This document shows positions 40,109 through 48,998 of a stretch of 64,000 bases of DNA, piece after piece. This DNA comes from Spongiivirga sp046524175. GTDB lineage: Bacteria > Bacteroidota > Bacteroidia > Flavobacteriales > Flavobacteriaceae. A program made the position numbers and the translations under genes. Location: contig NZ_JBEFZF010000002.1 in assembly GCF_046524175.1 (NCBI RefSeq), positions 1-64,000 on the forward strand. The letters are read 5' to 3'. Each line of letters starts with the position of its first letter. Within the stretch, counting starts at the first letter, position 1. The notes below the pieces were generated by a model, which was not told where the DNA came from, searched no databases, and was given only the letters and a program-made list of their open reading frames with translations.

Positions 40109-41896
40109 TTAATCTGCATCATACATAGCGGTTTGTCTAAAGATTTTTAAACGTCCATCAGTACACTTTTTCCAAATTCTAATGTTTTTACCGGTTGAAA
40201 TACCACTGTTTTCGCCATGGCTCCAATCAGCATAGTGATTTCCCAATTCAATTATATAATTGTCAAGCTCTGTAAGGTAGAAGCTACCGATATCTAGTTT
40301 ATTGAAGGTGGGTAAGGTTTGTACATGTGTTTTTAGATGCTCAGAAATGGCCTTTTTTCCATTATACAAAGGCGAGTGACTGTACAAAAGCATCGCTTTT
40401 TTGTCGTACAGCTGTTCCCATTTTACATGATCATGAGCACTTATAAAATCTTCAGCCAATTCATTCAATGCTAAGACTTGTAAGGGGAGTTTTGCTAGTG
40501 TAGTATTGAGTTGGTTATAGGCTGGAATATCTTGAAAATTGAATTTTGCCCAATTATCTATGGGGTGGTTATAGTTCCAGGCTTCTGCAAAAATTTTCCA
40601 CGATCCTTCTTGACGCTTCCATATGTTTTGATACTTCCCCTTGTAGTTTTTTCGTTCTTTAGTGTCCTTTTGGGTAAGCTCCATTTCAAAAGTTCCGGTT
40701 TCTACTTTCCAATCTCCCAGATTAAGGAGTTCAAGGCGTTCTTTTTTGTATGTATTTATGGTGAAGCGCTGTAAAAACTTGTTGTAATACTTTTCAATCA
40801 TCGATTTTCCTTGTAATACTTTTTGGTACTCACCCATTAAGAAGCTAGTATCGGCATAATAGTCAGTCCTCAAAGAAGCATCATTAGAAACCAAACTCGT
40901 TACGCTCATTTTATGATACGCTTCAATTTCTGCAGGTATGGGTTCTATCGGCACAGGTTGTTCACCACCAATTTGCCACATACGTTGCAATCTTCCACTG
41001 GCATTACGTACTAAAAAGTCTGTACCCATTCCTTGTCCTTTATAGGTCCAGTCATCTCCAGAGGCTTCAACATAATAGTAACTATATTTAATAAGGTGTT
41101 TACCATAATCCTCTATATGGTTAAGCCCTACGGCTATGCTATCGATAGTAACCTTGCCTGCATTGTATCCAATGAGATATTCTTTGATTGCGTTATATCC
41201 TATTTTAGCCTTTTCTCCGTGCGGGGCAAGAAACACCCCATCTTTACGGTATGAATGTAATCGACCAAGCGGATCTCTTTTTTTAACAGCTTCCGCGCCC
41301 AACGCATAGTAGGCATTAAGTTCATGCTGTAGACTCCTCTCTACATTTTGTGCGGCCAATGTTTTATATCGCAAAGGCAGCCCATTTACTGCCACCCGTA
41401 AATTTATGGCTTCATCTATTTTATGGTCATAATTCCATTGTTGCGATAGTAATTGCAGCGCACCATTTTTTAATAGCTTCCAAACGTTTATAAACTTTCC
41501 GTTTAGCGTATATGCTTCGCCGTCATTTTGCTCGAACGTTTTGTCAAAAACACCCCACTCTACAACGCGGTCTTCAAATGCATAAATGTCTTTAGTTATG
41601 CGGTTATATTTTTTAATCGTTTGACGATTGTATATACTGTCATAGTAACTTGCTATGCGGTTTTTGCCTATAATAAGAGGATGAAATTCTGCTATAAACA
41701 GCGTTTCATCAGTATAATATTTAGACATATTAGTGAAGTCTTTATTCGTGGCGCTAGCGATGACATCTTGATGTGCTTGCGTAAGCTTTTCTATTAATTT
41801 TTCTTTCTTTTTAATAGATAGTTGACCATAGGTTTCGCCCATTAAAAAGAGTACAATGAAACTCAATAGTAATCGCTTTGAGATATTACTTTTCAT
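40109..41896 (-). CDS. Exported protein of four tandem NTF2/SnoaL-like domains (595 aa)
   Basis: Signal peptide 1-24. Four domains of ~120 residues follow, at about 30-165, 185-310, 325-465 and 485-595. Each opens with a helix and A-Y-x-D-x-LF/FL (KYYTDETLFIAEF; KDGVFLAPHG; YYADTSFLMGEY; YDKKAMLLYSHS), a G-x-x-x-I-x-x-YY/HL step, and ends in a strand with W (WKLLKNGALQLLSQQWNYDH; WKRQEGSWKIFAEAWNYNHP). Single NTF2 domains are common; four in one exported chain is unusual. Its first bases overlap the upstream gene by 11 nt, so they are translationally linked. Enzymatic or binding function is unknown. Confidence 0.75.
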   Translation of the reverse strand: MKSNISKRLLLSFIVLFLMGETYGQLSIKKKEKLIEKLTQAHQDVIASATNKDFTNMSKYYTDETLFIAEFHPLIIGKNRIASYYDSIYNRQTIKKYNRITKDIYAFEDRVVEWGVFDKTFEQNDGEAYTLNGKFINVWKLLKNGALQLLSQQWNYDHKIDEAINLRVAVNGLPLRYKTLAAQNVERSLQHELNAYYALGAEAVKKRDPLGRLHSYRKDGVFLAPHGEKAKIGYNAIKEYLIGYNAGKVTIDSIAVGLNHIEDYGKHLIKYSYYYVEASGDDWTYKGQGMGTDFLVRNASGRLQRMWQIGGEQPVPIEPIPAEIEAYHKMSVTSLVSNDASLRTDYYADTSFLMGEYQKVLQGKSMIEKYYNKFLQRFTINTYKKERLELLNLGDWKVETGTFEMELTQKDTKERKNYKGKYQNIWKRQEGSWKIFAEAWNYNHPIDNWAKFNFQDIPAYNQLNTTLAKLPLQVLALNELAEDFISAHDHVKWEQLYDKKAMLLYSHSPLYNGKKAISEHLKTHVQTLPTFNKLDIGSFYLTELDNYIIELGNHYADWSHGENSGISTGKNIRIWKKCTDGRLKIFRQTAMYDAD

Positions 41897-42866
41897 ATTT
41901 GAATCTGTTTATTCCAATTGGGGTATTATTATAAATAACACTTGATATTTTGAGCTCGCCATTAACGCGTTTCAGTATAAATTGGTTTTTGGTTTCAAAA
42001 ACAGTTGCTTCCTCCTTGTGTTTTGGGTAGAACTTTCCTCTTACCTTTCCTCTCATGATAATCACAGCGCCGTGTTTTGCAAAATCTATGATCTCATGTT
42101 TCATATCAGCATGTCCATAAGTTGCTTGTTGTTTTAAATAAGTCAAAAGATCTCTTTTATTGGCTATAGCACTATGATTAGGAGCCATGTGGATGATATG
42201 CTCATCATAAACAGTAAGCTGCTTTTCCTTAGTAATACTATTGTCATCAAGCACGGCTAGCAAGCCTTCTATTTCTTTTTTAAGGGATGAAGCAGGGTCA
42301 ATACGTATAAAAGTGCCTTTGTAAAACTTTCCTGTGCGGGTATCGTTTTTATCATATTGAATGGAATTCAAAACATACTCGTTCCGGCTAATCCAGGTAT
42401 AGGTATACATTCGATAAGTGCCTGCTACCTCCCCTTCAAAATGAACTTTTAAGTGCAGGTTTCCATCTTTGTCAAAACCTCCACTGCCATTCCCAATGCG
42501 AATTGAGCCAAAGCTTGATACATGACTTACTACTTTGGTGTTGGGATTATAAACCCAGTAAATATGTCCGTTTGGGGCCGGGCCATCAATAATCTGCAAG
42601 AGGCTGTTTTCGGTATTAATCTGACTCGCAATTGTGTGATGTTTCGCAATGATTAAGGTATCAGTGGTTGATCCCCAGTTTTGAATCCATGTATCATTTT
42701 TAAGTGTCCATTCCCCAATGAATTGCTTAAAAGGGTTTTCAGACGCCGTGCCCGAAACAATATCGGCATCGGATATTTTTCCATTTAGTTCAAATGGGAT
42801 AGTGGTTGTTTGCGAAATGCTAATACAGCAGTATAGTAGCGCAACTAGGCTTGCAACATACTTCAT
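41886..42866 (-). CDS. Exported DUF1579-like plus NTF2-like protein (326 aa)
   Basis: Signal peptide 1-18 (CISIS then Q). Residues ~45-190 have a lipocalin-like pattern seen in DUF1579-type proteins (FKQFIGEWTLKNDTWIQNWG, GSIRIGNGSGGFDKDGNLHL). The C-terminal ~130 residues look NTF2-like (EIEGLLAVLDDNSITKEKQL, HMAPNHSAIANKRDLLTYLK), as in the next gene. The 3' end overlaps the four-domain protein by 11 nt, so this is a two-gene operon. The promoter region is shared with the divergent LytS-like kinase gene and holds direct repeats and a palindrome. Confidence 0.72.
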   Translation of the reverse strand: MKYVASLVALLYCCISISQTTTIPFELNGKISDADIVSGTASENPFKQFIGEWTLKNDTWIQNWGSTTDTLIIAKHHTIASQINTENSLLQIIDGPAPNGHIYWVYNPNTKVVSHVSSFGSIRIGNGSGGFDKDGNLHLKVHFEGEVAGTYRMYTYTWISRNEYVLNSIQYDKNDTRTGKFYKGTFIRIDPASSLKKEIEGLLAVLDDNSITKEKQLTVYDEHIIHMAPNHSAIANKRDLLTYLKQQATYGHADMKHEIIDFAKHGAVIIMRGKVRGKFYPKHKEEATVFETKNQFILKRVNGELKISSVIYNNTPIGINRFKYEK

Positions 42867-42944
42867 CTATTCGTCGTTTGATTTTAAACTCACTCAAACC
42901 TAGTACAATACGCTGTATCATTTCATAAAAAATGCCCTAATCAT

Positions 42945-42958
42945 GATATGATCATATC
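42945..42958. promoter_or_regulatory. 14-bp perfect palindrome in divergent promoter region
   Basis: GATATGATCATATC lies 79 bp upstream of the 42866 start and ~130 bp upstream of the 43088 kinase start. It is a possible operator, given its place in a shared regulatory region; the binding protein is unknown. Confidence 0.35.
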
Positions 42959-43002
42959 GACAACCAATCATCTTTTTTAAAAGGTGTCAGCATATAACAA
43001 CA

Positions 43003-43033
43003 GGTTGTTTGTATCAGCTAACGGGTTGTTCGT
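43003..43033 (+). promoter_or_regulatory. Candidate LytTR-type direct repeats (pair 1)
   Basis: GGTTGTTTGT (43003-43012) and GGTTGTTCGT (43024-43033) start 21 bp apart, two helical turns, 55 bp before the kinase ATG. LytTR domains bind paired direct repeats with this period. An inverted relative (CGACAACCAA) is at 42958-42967. Confidence 0.55.
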
Positions 43034-43087
43034 CAATAGTGATTACCGTTTTCACATCCATTGTCTATTTTAGACGTTTATTGATGT

Positions 43088-44167
43088 ATGAAATCAGAAA
43101 AACTCCTTTCCTTATTTGGTTATCGTAATACGACGCAACGTATTATCAGACACCTATTGTTTTGGGGATTTTTTGTTTTCTATAATGTGGCTACCTGGGG
43201 GGCTTATAATGAAGATGTAGTGCAAACCATCCTGTTTGAGCTTTACTACTTACCCGCCAAATTATTGATGAGCTATTTCACCCTGTATTACATCATTCCC
43301 AAATTACTACTTCCAAAAAAATATGCTGCTTCATTGATTTGGTTTGCCATAGGGTTAATAGTTACGGGGCTTATTAATAGGGCGGTTACCTACTACGTAA
43401 TATATCCTATCAATTACCCAGAAGGGTTGAGCACAGGTTTTTGGACGGTAAAAGTATTTTACGACATTACTATCAATTTTAATATTACCACATTAGTCGC
43501 CGCTATAAAATTGGTACAGCACTGGTATAAAACTGAAGGGTCTCGGCAACAATTGGCACAAGAAAAAACAGCAGCCGAACTGAAGTTATTAAAATCACAG
43601 TTACATCCACATTTTCTATTCAATACCTTAAACAGCTTATATGCCCTAACCTTAGAACAATCAAAAAAAACACCAGATGTCGTTCTTAAACTGTCGTCAT
43701 TGCTAAACTATATGTTGTACGATTGCAATAAACCTCTTGTTCCATTAGAAAAAGAACTTACTTATATAAACGATTACATTCTTTTAGAACAGTTGCGCTA
43801 TGGGAATAAGCTTAGTCTATCGTATGAAACTTCCGGAGATTTTACGGCACATCGTATTGCTCCGCTTATAATATTGCCTTTTATTGAGAATGCTTTTAAA
43901 CATGGTGCTAGTCAGCATACGCAAGCACCTTGGATACGCTGCAACCTTTTGGTTGATGGAAAACAATTTCATTTGCAAATAGAAAATAGCATCGACCCAA
44001 CCCAAGCGGTAAATGAACAGATCATAGGAGAAGAGGACCGAACTTCCCAAGGGGTTGGCTTAATCAATGTAAAAAAACGATTAGAACTATTGTATAAAGA
44101 CCGATATACGCTTCACATCGCGGAAGACGATAGTTTTTTAGTTAATTTAAAACTCTATTTAGATTAA
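43088..44167 (+). CDS. LytS/YehU-type sensor histidine kinase (359 aa)
   Basis: Four N-terminal membrane helices (~21-38, 52-72, 79-100, 126-145) and a short linker precede a His_kinase domain with LKSQLHPHFLFNTLNSLYAL (phospho-acceptor H175), an N-box LPFIENAFKHG and a GVGLINVKKRL ATP-lid segment. The kinase transfers phosphate to its partner regulator, encoded 3 nt downstream. No extracellular sensor domain is visible, so sensing probably occurs within the membrane. Direct repeats lie 55 bp upstream. The pair is convergent with a second, related pair. Confidence 0.93.
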   Translation: MKSEKLLSLFGYRNTTQRIIRHLLFWGFFVFYNVATWGAYNEDVVQTILFELYYLPAKLLMSYFTLYYIIPKLLLPKKYAASLIWFAIGLIVTGLINRAVTYYVIYPINYPEGLSTGFWTVKVFYDITINFNITTLVAAIKLVQHWYKTEGSRQQLAQEKTAAELKLLKSQLHPHFLFNTLNSLYALTLEQSKKTPDVVLKLSSLLNYMLYDCNKPLVPLEKELTYINDYILLEQLRYGNKLSLSYETSGDFTAHRIAPLIILPFIENAFKHGASQHTQAPWIRCNLLVDGKQFHLQIENSIDPTQAVNEQIIGEEDRTSQGVGLINVKKRLELLYKDRYTLHIAEDDSFLVNLKLYLD

Positions 44168-44170
44168 ATA

Positions 44171-44890
44171 ATGAACTGTATCATAATAGATGATGAACCG
44201 TTAGCGGCTAGGGTAATTGAAAATCACCTAAAGCAGATCGAAAACCTTGAATTGATAGGTCGGTTTGAACATGCTATGGATGCTTTTAGCTTTCTACAAT
44301 CAAATGTGGTAGATCTCATCTTTTTAGATATACAGATGCCTAAAATTAACGGACTGTCTTTTTTAAAATCCCTTAAAAAGCGGCCACATGTAATATTATG
44401 TACTGCATATAGAGAATATGCTTTAGAAGGTTTTGAACTTGATGTGGTTGATTATCTATTAAAACCGATCGCTTTTGAGCGCTTCTTACAGTCTGTTGAT
44501 AAGGTATTTCGCATTTCGAATGCCCATTTACAGCATACCATACCTTCGCAACCAATAGCTATTGAGAAAGCTGATCATTTTATTTTTGTGAAATCGGATA
44601 AGGAGAATGTAAAAGTAAATCTCGATACCATTTGCTATATAGAAAGTTTAAAAAACCATATTCGTATTCATACCGAAAATGCTACAGTGACTACCTTAAA
44701 ACCAATAAGTGCTATGGAGGATCGTTTGCCACCCCAACGCTTCATTCGAATTCACCGCTCTTATATTGTGGCTTTGCATAAAGTAACCAGCTTTACACAA
44801 ACGCAGGTTACTATTGGTAAAAAAGCACTTCCAATTGGTCGTTTATATAAGCAAGAAGCGTTACGTCGTTTACAAATACATATATTTTAA
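44171..44890 (+). CDS. LytTR response regulator (239 aa)
   Basis: Receiver domain 1-120 with acidic pocket D7/D8 and phospho-acceptor D53 (DLIFLDIQMPKINGL), a Thr in CTAYREYALEGF and K in YLLKPIAFERF. The C-terminal ~100 residues are a LytTR DNA-binding domain (FVKSDKENVKVNLDTICYIE, RIHRSYIVALHKV, LPIGRLYK). Starts 3 nt after the kinase, so co-translated. A LytTR protein usually binds direct repeats with ~21-bp period; such repeats precede its own operon. Closest relative in the window is 44980-45672. Confidence 0.95.
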   Translation: MNCIIIDDEPLAARVIENHLKQIENLELIGRFEHAMDAFSFLQSNVVDLIFLDIQMPKINGLSFLKSLKKRPHVILCTAYREYALEGFELDVVDYLLKPIAFERFLQSVDKVFRISNAHLQHTIPSQPIAIEKADHFIFVKSDKENVKVNLDTICYIESLKNHIRIHTENATVTTLKPISAMEDRLPPQRFIRIHRSYIVALHKVTSFTQTQVTIGKKALPIGRLYKQEALRRLQIHIF

Positions 44891-44979
44891 TATGTTCGTT
44901 TTATCGTAATTAATTTCATTAATGGTAACTGCTCTAATGAACTTTTTTGAACGAAATACACCGCTGAAAACAAACCGAA

Positions 44980-45672
44980 TTAATCACTTCCAAAAAGTCG
45001 TTTTAGCCCATGCTTATATGTTTGACCAATAGGCACAAGGTGCTCCTCAATTGTTATTCGGTTTCCTTCTATGATCTTTATTTTATTGGTTGCCACAATA
45101 AATGATTTGTGCACCCTTAAAAAATCAGAAGCTGGCAGCAAGGCGTCGAAAGATGATATTTTCTCGTGGCAAACGATCATTTCATCAGTTAAAAACACTT
45201 TGGTGTAATTTCCATATGCTTCAATAAATAAAATATCATCAATATGTATTTGATGTAGTTTTTTATCGCCCTTTAGAAAAAAACTGTGCTTCTTCTTTTC
45301 AGAATCCGAAACCAGTATTTCATTCTTATGGTCCATTACCTTATTCATTGCTTTTAGAAAACGCTCGAATGAAAAAGGTTTTAGTAAGTAATCAGAAACA
45401 TTGAGTTCGTATCCCTCTAAAGCAAACTCTTTATGCGCGGTAGTGACAATAACCTTTGGATGGTGCTGCATCGTTTTTAATAAGTCAAAACCGGATAATT
45501 GTGGCATATTGATATCCAGAAAAATAAGGTCAACCTTGTTCTGGTTCATAAACTGCATCGCTTCCAAAGCATTATAACAGTTTCCCATTTTCTCAACATA
45601 AGAAAGGTTTTTACAGTACCCTTCTATAATTCTGTGTGCAATAGGTTCATCGTCTATAATACAATACTTCAT
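44980..45672 (-). CDS. LytTR response regulator (230 aa)
   Basis: Same architecture as the 44171 regulator: receiver with D7/D8 and D53 (DLIFLDINMPQLSGFDLL), YLLKPFSFERF, and a C-terminal LytTR domain (FFLKGDKKLHQIHIDDILFI, RVHKSFIVATNKI, VPIGQTYK). It overlaps the kinase gene (ATGA), so the two are translationally coupled. Its 3' end faces that of the other pair across 89 bp. Confidence 0.95.
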   Translation of the reverse strand: MKYCIIDDEPIAHRIIEGYCKNLSYVEKMGNCYNALEAMQFMNQNKVDLIFLDINMPQLSGFDLLKTMQHHPKVIVTTAHKEFALEGYELNVSDYLLKPFSFERFLKAMNKVMDHKNEILVSDSEKKKHSFFLKGDKKLHQIHIDDILFIEAYGNYTKVFLTDEMIVCHEKISSFDALLPASDFLRVHKSFIVATNKIKIIEGNRITIEEHLVPIGQTYKHGLKRLFGSD

Positions 45673-46787
45673 GATATTTCAAGATTTAACTGAGCGATAT
45701 AGGTAGCTTCTGTTTCTTCAAGCAGCAATTCGTGACGATTCGGGTATAAATAGTCCAATCTTTGTTTTAAGTTTTCTAAACCGATGCCCCCGGCCTTTTT
45801 TACAGCCGATTTGTCGAAACTGTTTTCAATTTTGAAAAGAAGTTTCTTTTCGCGAGATGCCATTCGCATTCGAATAAACGCATCATCTTTCATTTTTTCG
45901 ACTCCGTGTTTAAATGCATTTTCTAATAAAATTATAAACAATAAAGGCACTACTTCTATGTCGGGTTCCACCTCGTGAGTAAATGTAATTTCTACTTTTT
46001 TTTGATATCGAATTTTATGCAAGTCAATATAGTTTTCCAAATACCTTATTTCATCTTTCAACAACACCCTATCTTCTCTGCCATCATAAATCGTATAGCG
46101 CATCATATCCGATAATTTAAGAACCACTTCGGGAGCGTCATCAGATTGTTCTACAACTAAACCATAAAGATTATTCAAGGTATTAAAGAAGAAATGCGGA
46201 TTAATTTGACTTTTAAGCAGTGCTAGCTCGGCTTTTGCTTTGTCGGCTCTTAACGTTTTTAGCCAACGCCATTGCTCATATATCCATAAAGAAACAAAAA
46301 CCGGAATAGGAATGAGCAGAATATAGGAAAAATTAATCCGATAGTTTCCTTTAACATCTGGTGCTTGGTTAAAAAAGAAATAGTAATAATACAGAATAAT
46401 CAAAGTGTACACAGCAAAAATGGCTAGCTTGTACTTATTAAAAAACTCCGGTATAAGGAGATGGACAGCACCTAGCCAAAATAGAATTAGTAGTGGGATG
46501 GTAAAGGGGTTCTTCTCGATTGGTATGTATAGTTCTGCAAAAGTTGCAGCAAACAATAAGCTTAATACCCCTAAGACTTTATAAATTGAAAACTTATTAA
46601 TTAAAAAAGAAAGTAATAGTAGGCATGAAACAACACTTAAGATATTAATTACGGTAGCAACCGGTCTAGAAACGACATCAGGATTAACAATAATTAAGCC
46701 AGCCTTATTAAGCAATATCGCTAACCCAAGGGTGATTACTCCCGCCTTGATTAATGAGGTGTAATTATTTAGAAGAAAACGTCGCAT
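45669..46787 (-). CDS. LytS/YehU-type sensor histidine kinase (372 aa)
   Basis: Several N-terminal TM helices (~5 or 6, from the segment LIKAGVITLGLAILLNKAG to LLIPIPVFVSLWIYEQW), then His_kinase with ALLKSQINPHFFFNTLNNL (phospho-acceptor His at residue 198 of this start), N-box LLENAFKHGVEK and a GLENLKQRLDYL lid. I prefer ATG 46787 over 46859: the longer frame would cover a paired direct repeat at 46832-46862 and adds 24 residues with no family match. It overlaps the regulator gene by 4 nt. Confidence 0.88.
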   Translation of the reverse strand: MRRFLLNNYTSLIKAGVITLGLAILLNKAGLIIVNPDVVSRPVATVINILSVVSCLLLLSFLINKFSIYKVLGVLSLLFAATFAELYIPIEKNPFTIPLLILFWLGAVHLLIPEFFNKYKLAIFAVYTLIILYYYYFFFNQAPDVKGNYRINFSYILLIPIPVFVSLWIYEQWRWLKTLRADKAKAELALLKSQINPHFFFNTLNNLYGLVVEQSDDAPEVVLKLSDMMRYTIYDGREDRVLLKDEIRYLENYIDLHKIRYQKKVEITFTHEVEPDIEVVPLLFIILLENAFKHGVEKMKDDAFIRMRMASREKKLLFKIENSFDKSAVKKAGGIGLENLKQRLDYLYPNRHELLLEETEATYIAQLNLEIS

Positions 46788-46831
46788 GTAACAAAAATAT
46801 GGCGCTACAAAGCAGCTAACAACCTTTTTGA

Positions 46832-46862
46832 CCAACACTATGGTTTCCGAGTCAAACACTAT
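46832..46862 (-). promoter_or_regulatory. Candidate LytTR-type direct repeats (pair 2)
   Basis: On the minus strand, ATAGTGTTTG (46853-46862) and ATAGTGTTGG (46832-46841) start 21 bp apart, 45 bp before the chosen start of the second kinase. The second repeat of both pairs is followed by the common core GTTnGTCAA, strengthening the link to the 43003 repeats. Confidence 0.6.
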
Positions 46863-46995
46863 TGTTTTTTAGATGAATCATGTTCATGTGAAATTGCACC
46901 TTTTGTAGTACGTTTTTTTCAGGACTCATCAAACTAATTATCCGGGCATAATCCTGGGTTTTATGTTTGAATTGAATTCCTCAAAAACAATCTAA

Positions 46996-48027
46996 ATGAA
47001 AACAATTCTTAGTATTTTAAAACGTATCGCTCAGGTAATCGGTATCATTCTAGTCCTCATTATTATTGCTGGACTCACCTATAGATTGGTTGGTTCTGAG
47101 CAGCATGAACCTCTGGGAAAAATGGTCGATGTTGGTGGCTTCAAACTTCACATACATAGTGAAGGAGTACAAAACAACAAACCAACCTTGGTGATTGAAA
47201 GTGGTATGGGCCTACCTACCGAGCACTATCATTGGCTAAGCGAGGTACTTAAAGATAGTATACGCGTGGTTCGCTATGACCGAGCCGGAATCGGATATAG
47301 CGACTTAAGCGATACTTCTAGAGACCCTGAAACCGTTGCACGCGAACTACATACTCTGTTGAAAAAGGCCGGTGAATCGCCACCCTATATTTTAGCAGGA
47401 CATTCATTTGGCGGACCATTTATAAAGGTTTTTACCGAACTCTACCCCGATGAGGTTATGGGATTAGTTTTTATTGATGCGACCCACCCTGAACGGGTAG
47501 AACGATTGGGTTTACCAACCGAAACATCCTCAAAATTTAAGTGGTATATACGATCATTACACGCACAAGGGTATTTAGGGGACTTAGGCGTGCTGGGGTT
47601 GTATGACCGCATTAACGGGCCTTTACTAGCTGGAGAAGGCTTACCCGAAAACATCAATACCCGGATGCTAGACTTTTCCATGAACGGAAAATATGTTCGT
47701 GGTTTTATTAAAGAAATGAAACACTATTTTTCAGGGTTAAAACGATCAGGACAAGTAAGTGATTTCGGTGCGTTGCCAATTGTTGTGTTTGCAACGGATA
47801 ATCATAATCCTGAGTTTTTAATAAAGCGAGGTATCAATCCAGAAGAGCGACTTACTAAAACATTGCAGATGTACCAAGATTTTGCTGATCTTTCATCCAA
47901 CAGTAAGCTCATTTTTATCAAAGGCAATCATAACAGTATATATACCAAGAAGGAAAATGCGATGATTATCTGCAATGAAGTCACAAGGCTTTTAAAGGTA
48001 TCGAAGGATGAGATTGTAATGCCTTAA
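46996..48027 (+). CDS. Membrane-anchored alpha/beta hydrolase (343 aa)
   Basis: An N-terminal TM anchor (~13-30) is followed by an alpha/beta-hydrolase domain. Signals are VRYDRAGIGYSD, nucleophile elbow LAGHSFGG (S137), then VFIDATHPERVERLG, and a C-terminal FIKGNHNSIYTKKE likely bearing the catalytic His. The pattern is of the family that includes esterases and haloperoxidase-like enzymes; substrate unknown. It stands alone, followed by the SPFH gene 146 nt downstream on the same strand. Confidence 0.88.
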   Translation: MKTILSILKRIAQVIGIILVLIIIAGLTYRLVGSEQHEPLGKMVDVGGFKLHIHSEGVQNNKPTLVIESGMGLPTEHYHWLSEVLKDSIRVVRYDRAGIGYSDLSDTSRDPETVARELHTLLKKAGESPPYILAGHSFGGPFIKVFTELYPDEVMGLVFIDATHPERVERLGLPTETSSKFKWYIRSLHAQGYLGDLGVLGLYDRINGPLLAGEGLPENINTRMLDFSMNGKYVRGFIKEMKHYFSGLKRSGQVSDFGALPIVVFATDNHNPEFLIKRGINPEERLTKTLQMYQDFADLSSNSKLIFIKGNHNSIYTKKENAMIICNEVTRLLKVSKDEIVMP

Positions 48028-48173
48028 CCCATTGCAGGGTTGACATTTATCATTTCATATAAGGTGTTTCTAGCAGATATTTATAAAGAACCCTAACACC
48101 ATAAACACGGGCCAAGGTTCGTCTTTTGGTGTTTTGTTTAGTGTCAATAATTCTAACAATAAAATCTTGCTTT

Positions 48174-48911
48174 ATGAACCCACTGTTGTTAACCGCCATT
48201 CTGTTCGGTATCTTTTTACTGGCCGGGGTGCGCATTATTTTTGAGTATAAAAGAGCTTTAAAATTCCGATTTGGTAAGTACATCAAAACGCTAAAACCGG
48301 GCTTTCGATGGATTATTCCTATTGTAGAAACGGTACAAATTGTTGATGTTCGTGTAATTACCATCAATGTTGTATCACAAGAAGTGATGACCGAAGACAA
48401 TGTGCCATGTAGCATTGACGGGGTGGTCTTTTTTAAGATTAACGATCCCGAACGAGCCGTGTTGGAAGTTGAAGAATATAAGTTTGCCATCACTCAACTG
48501 GCACAGGCCGCATTACGTGATGTATGCGGTAAGGTGGAGCTCGATACTATTTTATCGAAACGGGAAGAAATGGGTAAAAATATCAAATCGATCGTGGTAC
48601 AAGAAACCCAGGAATGGGGTATTGAAATCATCGATGTGAAAATTAAAGATATCCAGCTACCTGAAAATATGCGCCGTATGATGGCCAATCAAGCTGAGGC
48701 CGAACGATCTCGAAGAGCGCGAATTATTCTGGCGACTGCAGAAGAACAGGCTGCTGATATGTTACTGGAAGCTGGTAAGAAAATAGATCAATCGCCTTCG
48801 GCCATCAAACTCCGTTTATATCAAACCTTGTCGAATATTGCGGCAGAGAAAAACTCGACTATCTTGTTCCCGTTCCCTGAAGAAGTATTGCCAAGAAATA
48901 AAAAGAAATGA
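48174..48911 (+). CDS. Slipin/SPFH-domain membrane protein (245 aa)
   Basis: Start at 48174 gives a TM helix right at the N-terminus (MNPLLLTAILFGIFLLAGVR); the longer frame from 48126 adds 16 residues without support. An SPFH domain follows: FGKYIKTLKPGFRWIIPIVE, INVVSQEVMTEDNVPCSIDG, and the conserved tail DVKIKDIQLPENMRRMMANQ and EAERSRRARII. This matches bacterial slipins, scaffold proteins of membrane microdomains often paired with NfeD; no NfeD gene is adjacent. Related to, but distinct from, the protein at 29356-30291. Confidence 0.92.
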   Translation: MNPLLLTAILFGIFLLAGVRIIFEYKRALKFRFGKYIKTLKPGFRWIIPIVETVQIVDVRVITINVVSQEVMTEDNVPCSIDGVVFFKINDPERAVLEVEEYKFAITQLAQAALRDVCGKVELDTILSKREEMGKNIKSIVVQETQEWGIEIIDVKIKDIQLPENMRRMMANQAEAERSRRARIILATAEEQAADMLLEAGKKIDQSPSAIKLRLYQTLSNIAAEKNSTILFPFPEEVLPRNKKK

Positions 48912-48931
48912 AAATTCTTACCATCTAAACA

Positions 48932-48968
48932 GGCAGACTAAACCCCAGAAACCTTTGGCTTAGCTGCC
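48932..48968. terminator. Hairpin between convergent genes
   Basis: GGCAGaCTAA pairs with TTAGCTGCC across a loop that itself contains CCA/TGG. It lies between the slipin 3' end and the 48999 gene 3' end, so probably a bidirectional terminator; the U-tract is weak. Confidence 0.5.
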
Positions 48969-48998
48969 CTCTATTTCATCTATAGCACTCTGGATTAT

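Noticed and set aside
44891..44979. Terminator between the convergent two-component pairs
   Set aside because: Only weak AT-rich pairing (ATTAAT/ATTAAT) was found, not a stable hairpin with a U-tract.
45669..46859. Longer start for the second kinase at 46859
   Set aside because: The extra 24 residues cover the paired 21-bp-spaced repeats and lack any family pattern; 46787 is used.
48050..48493. 147-codon minus-strand frame overlapping the slipin gene
   Set aside because: It is the shadow of the SPFH coding sequence, Ser/Thr/Arg-rich, with no motif.
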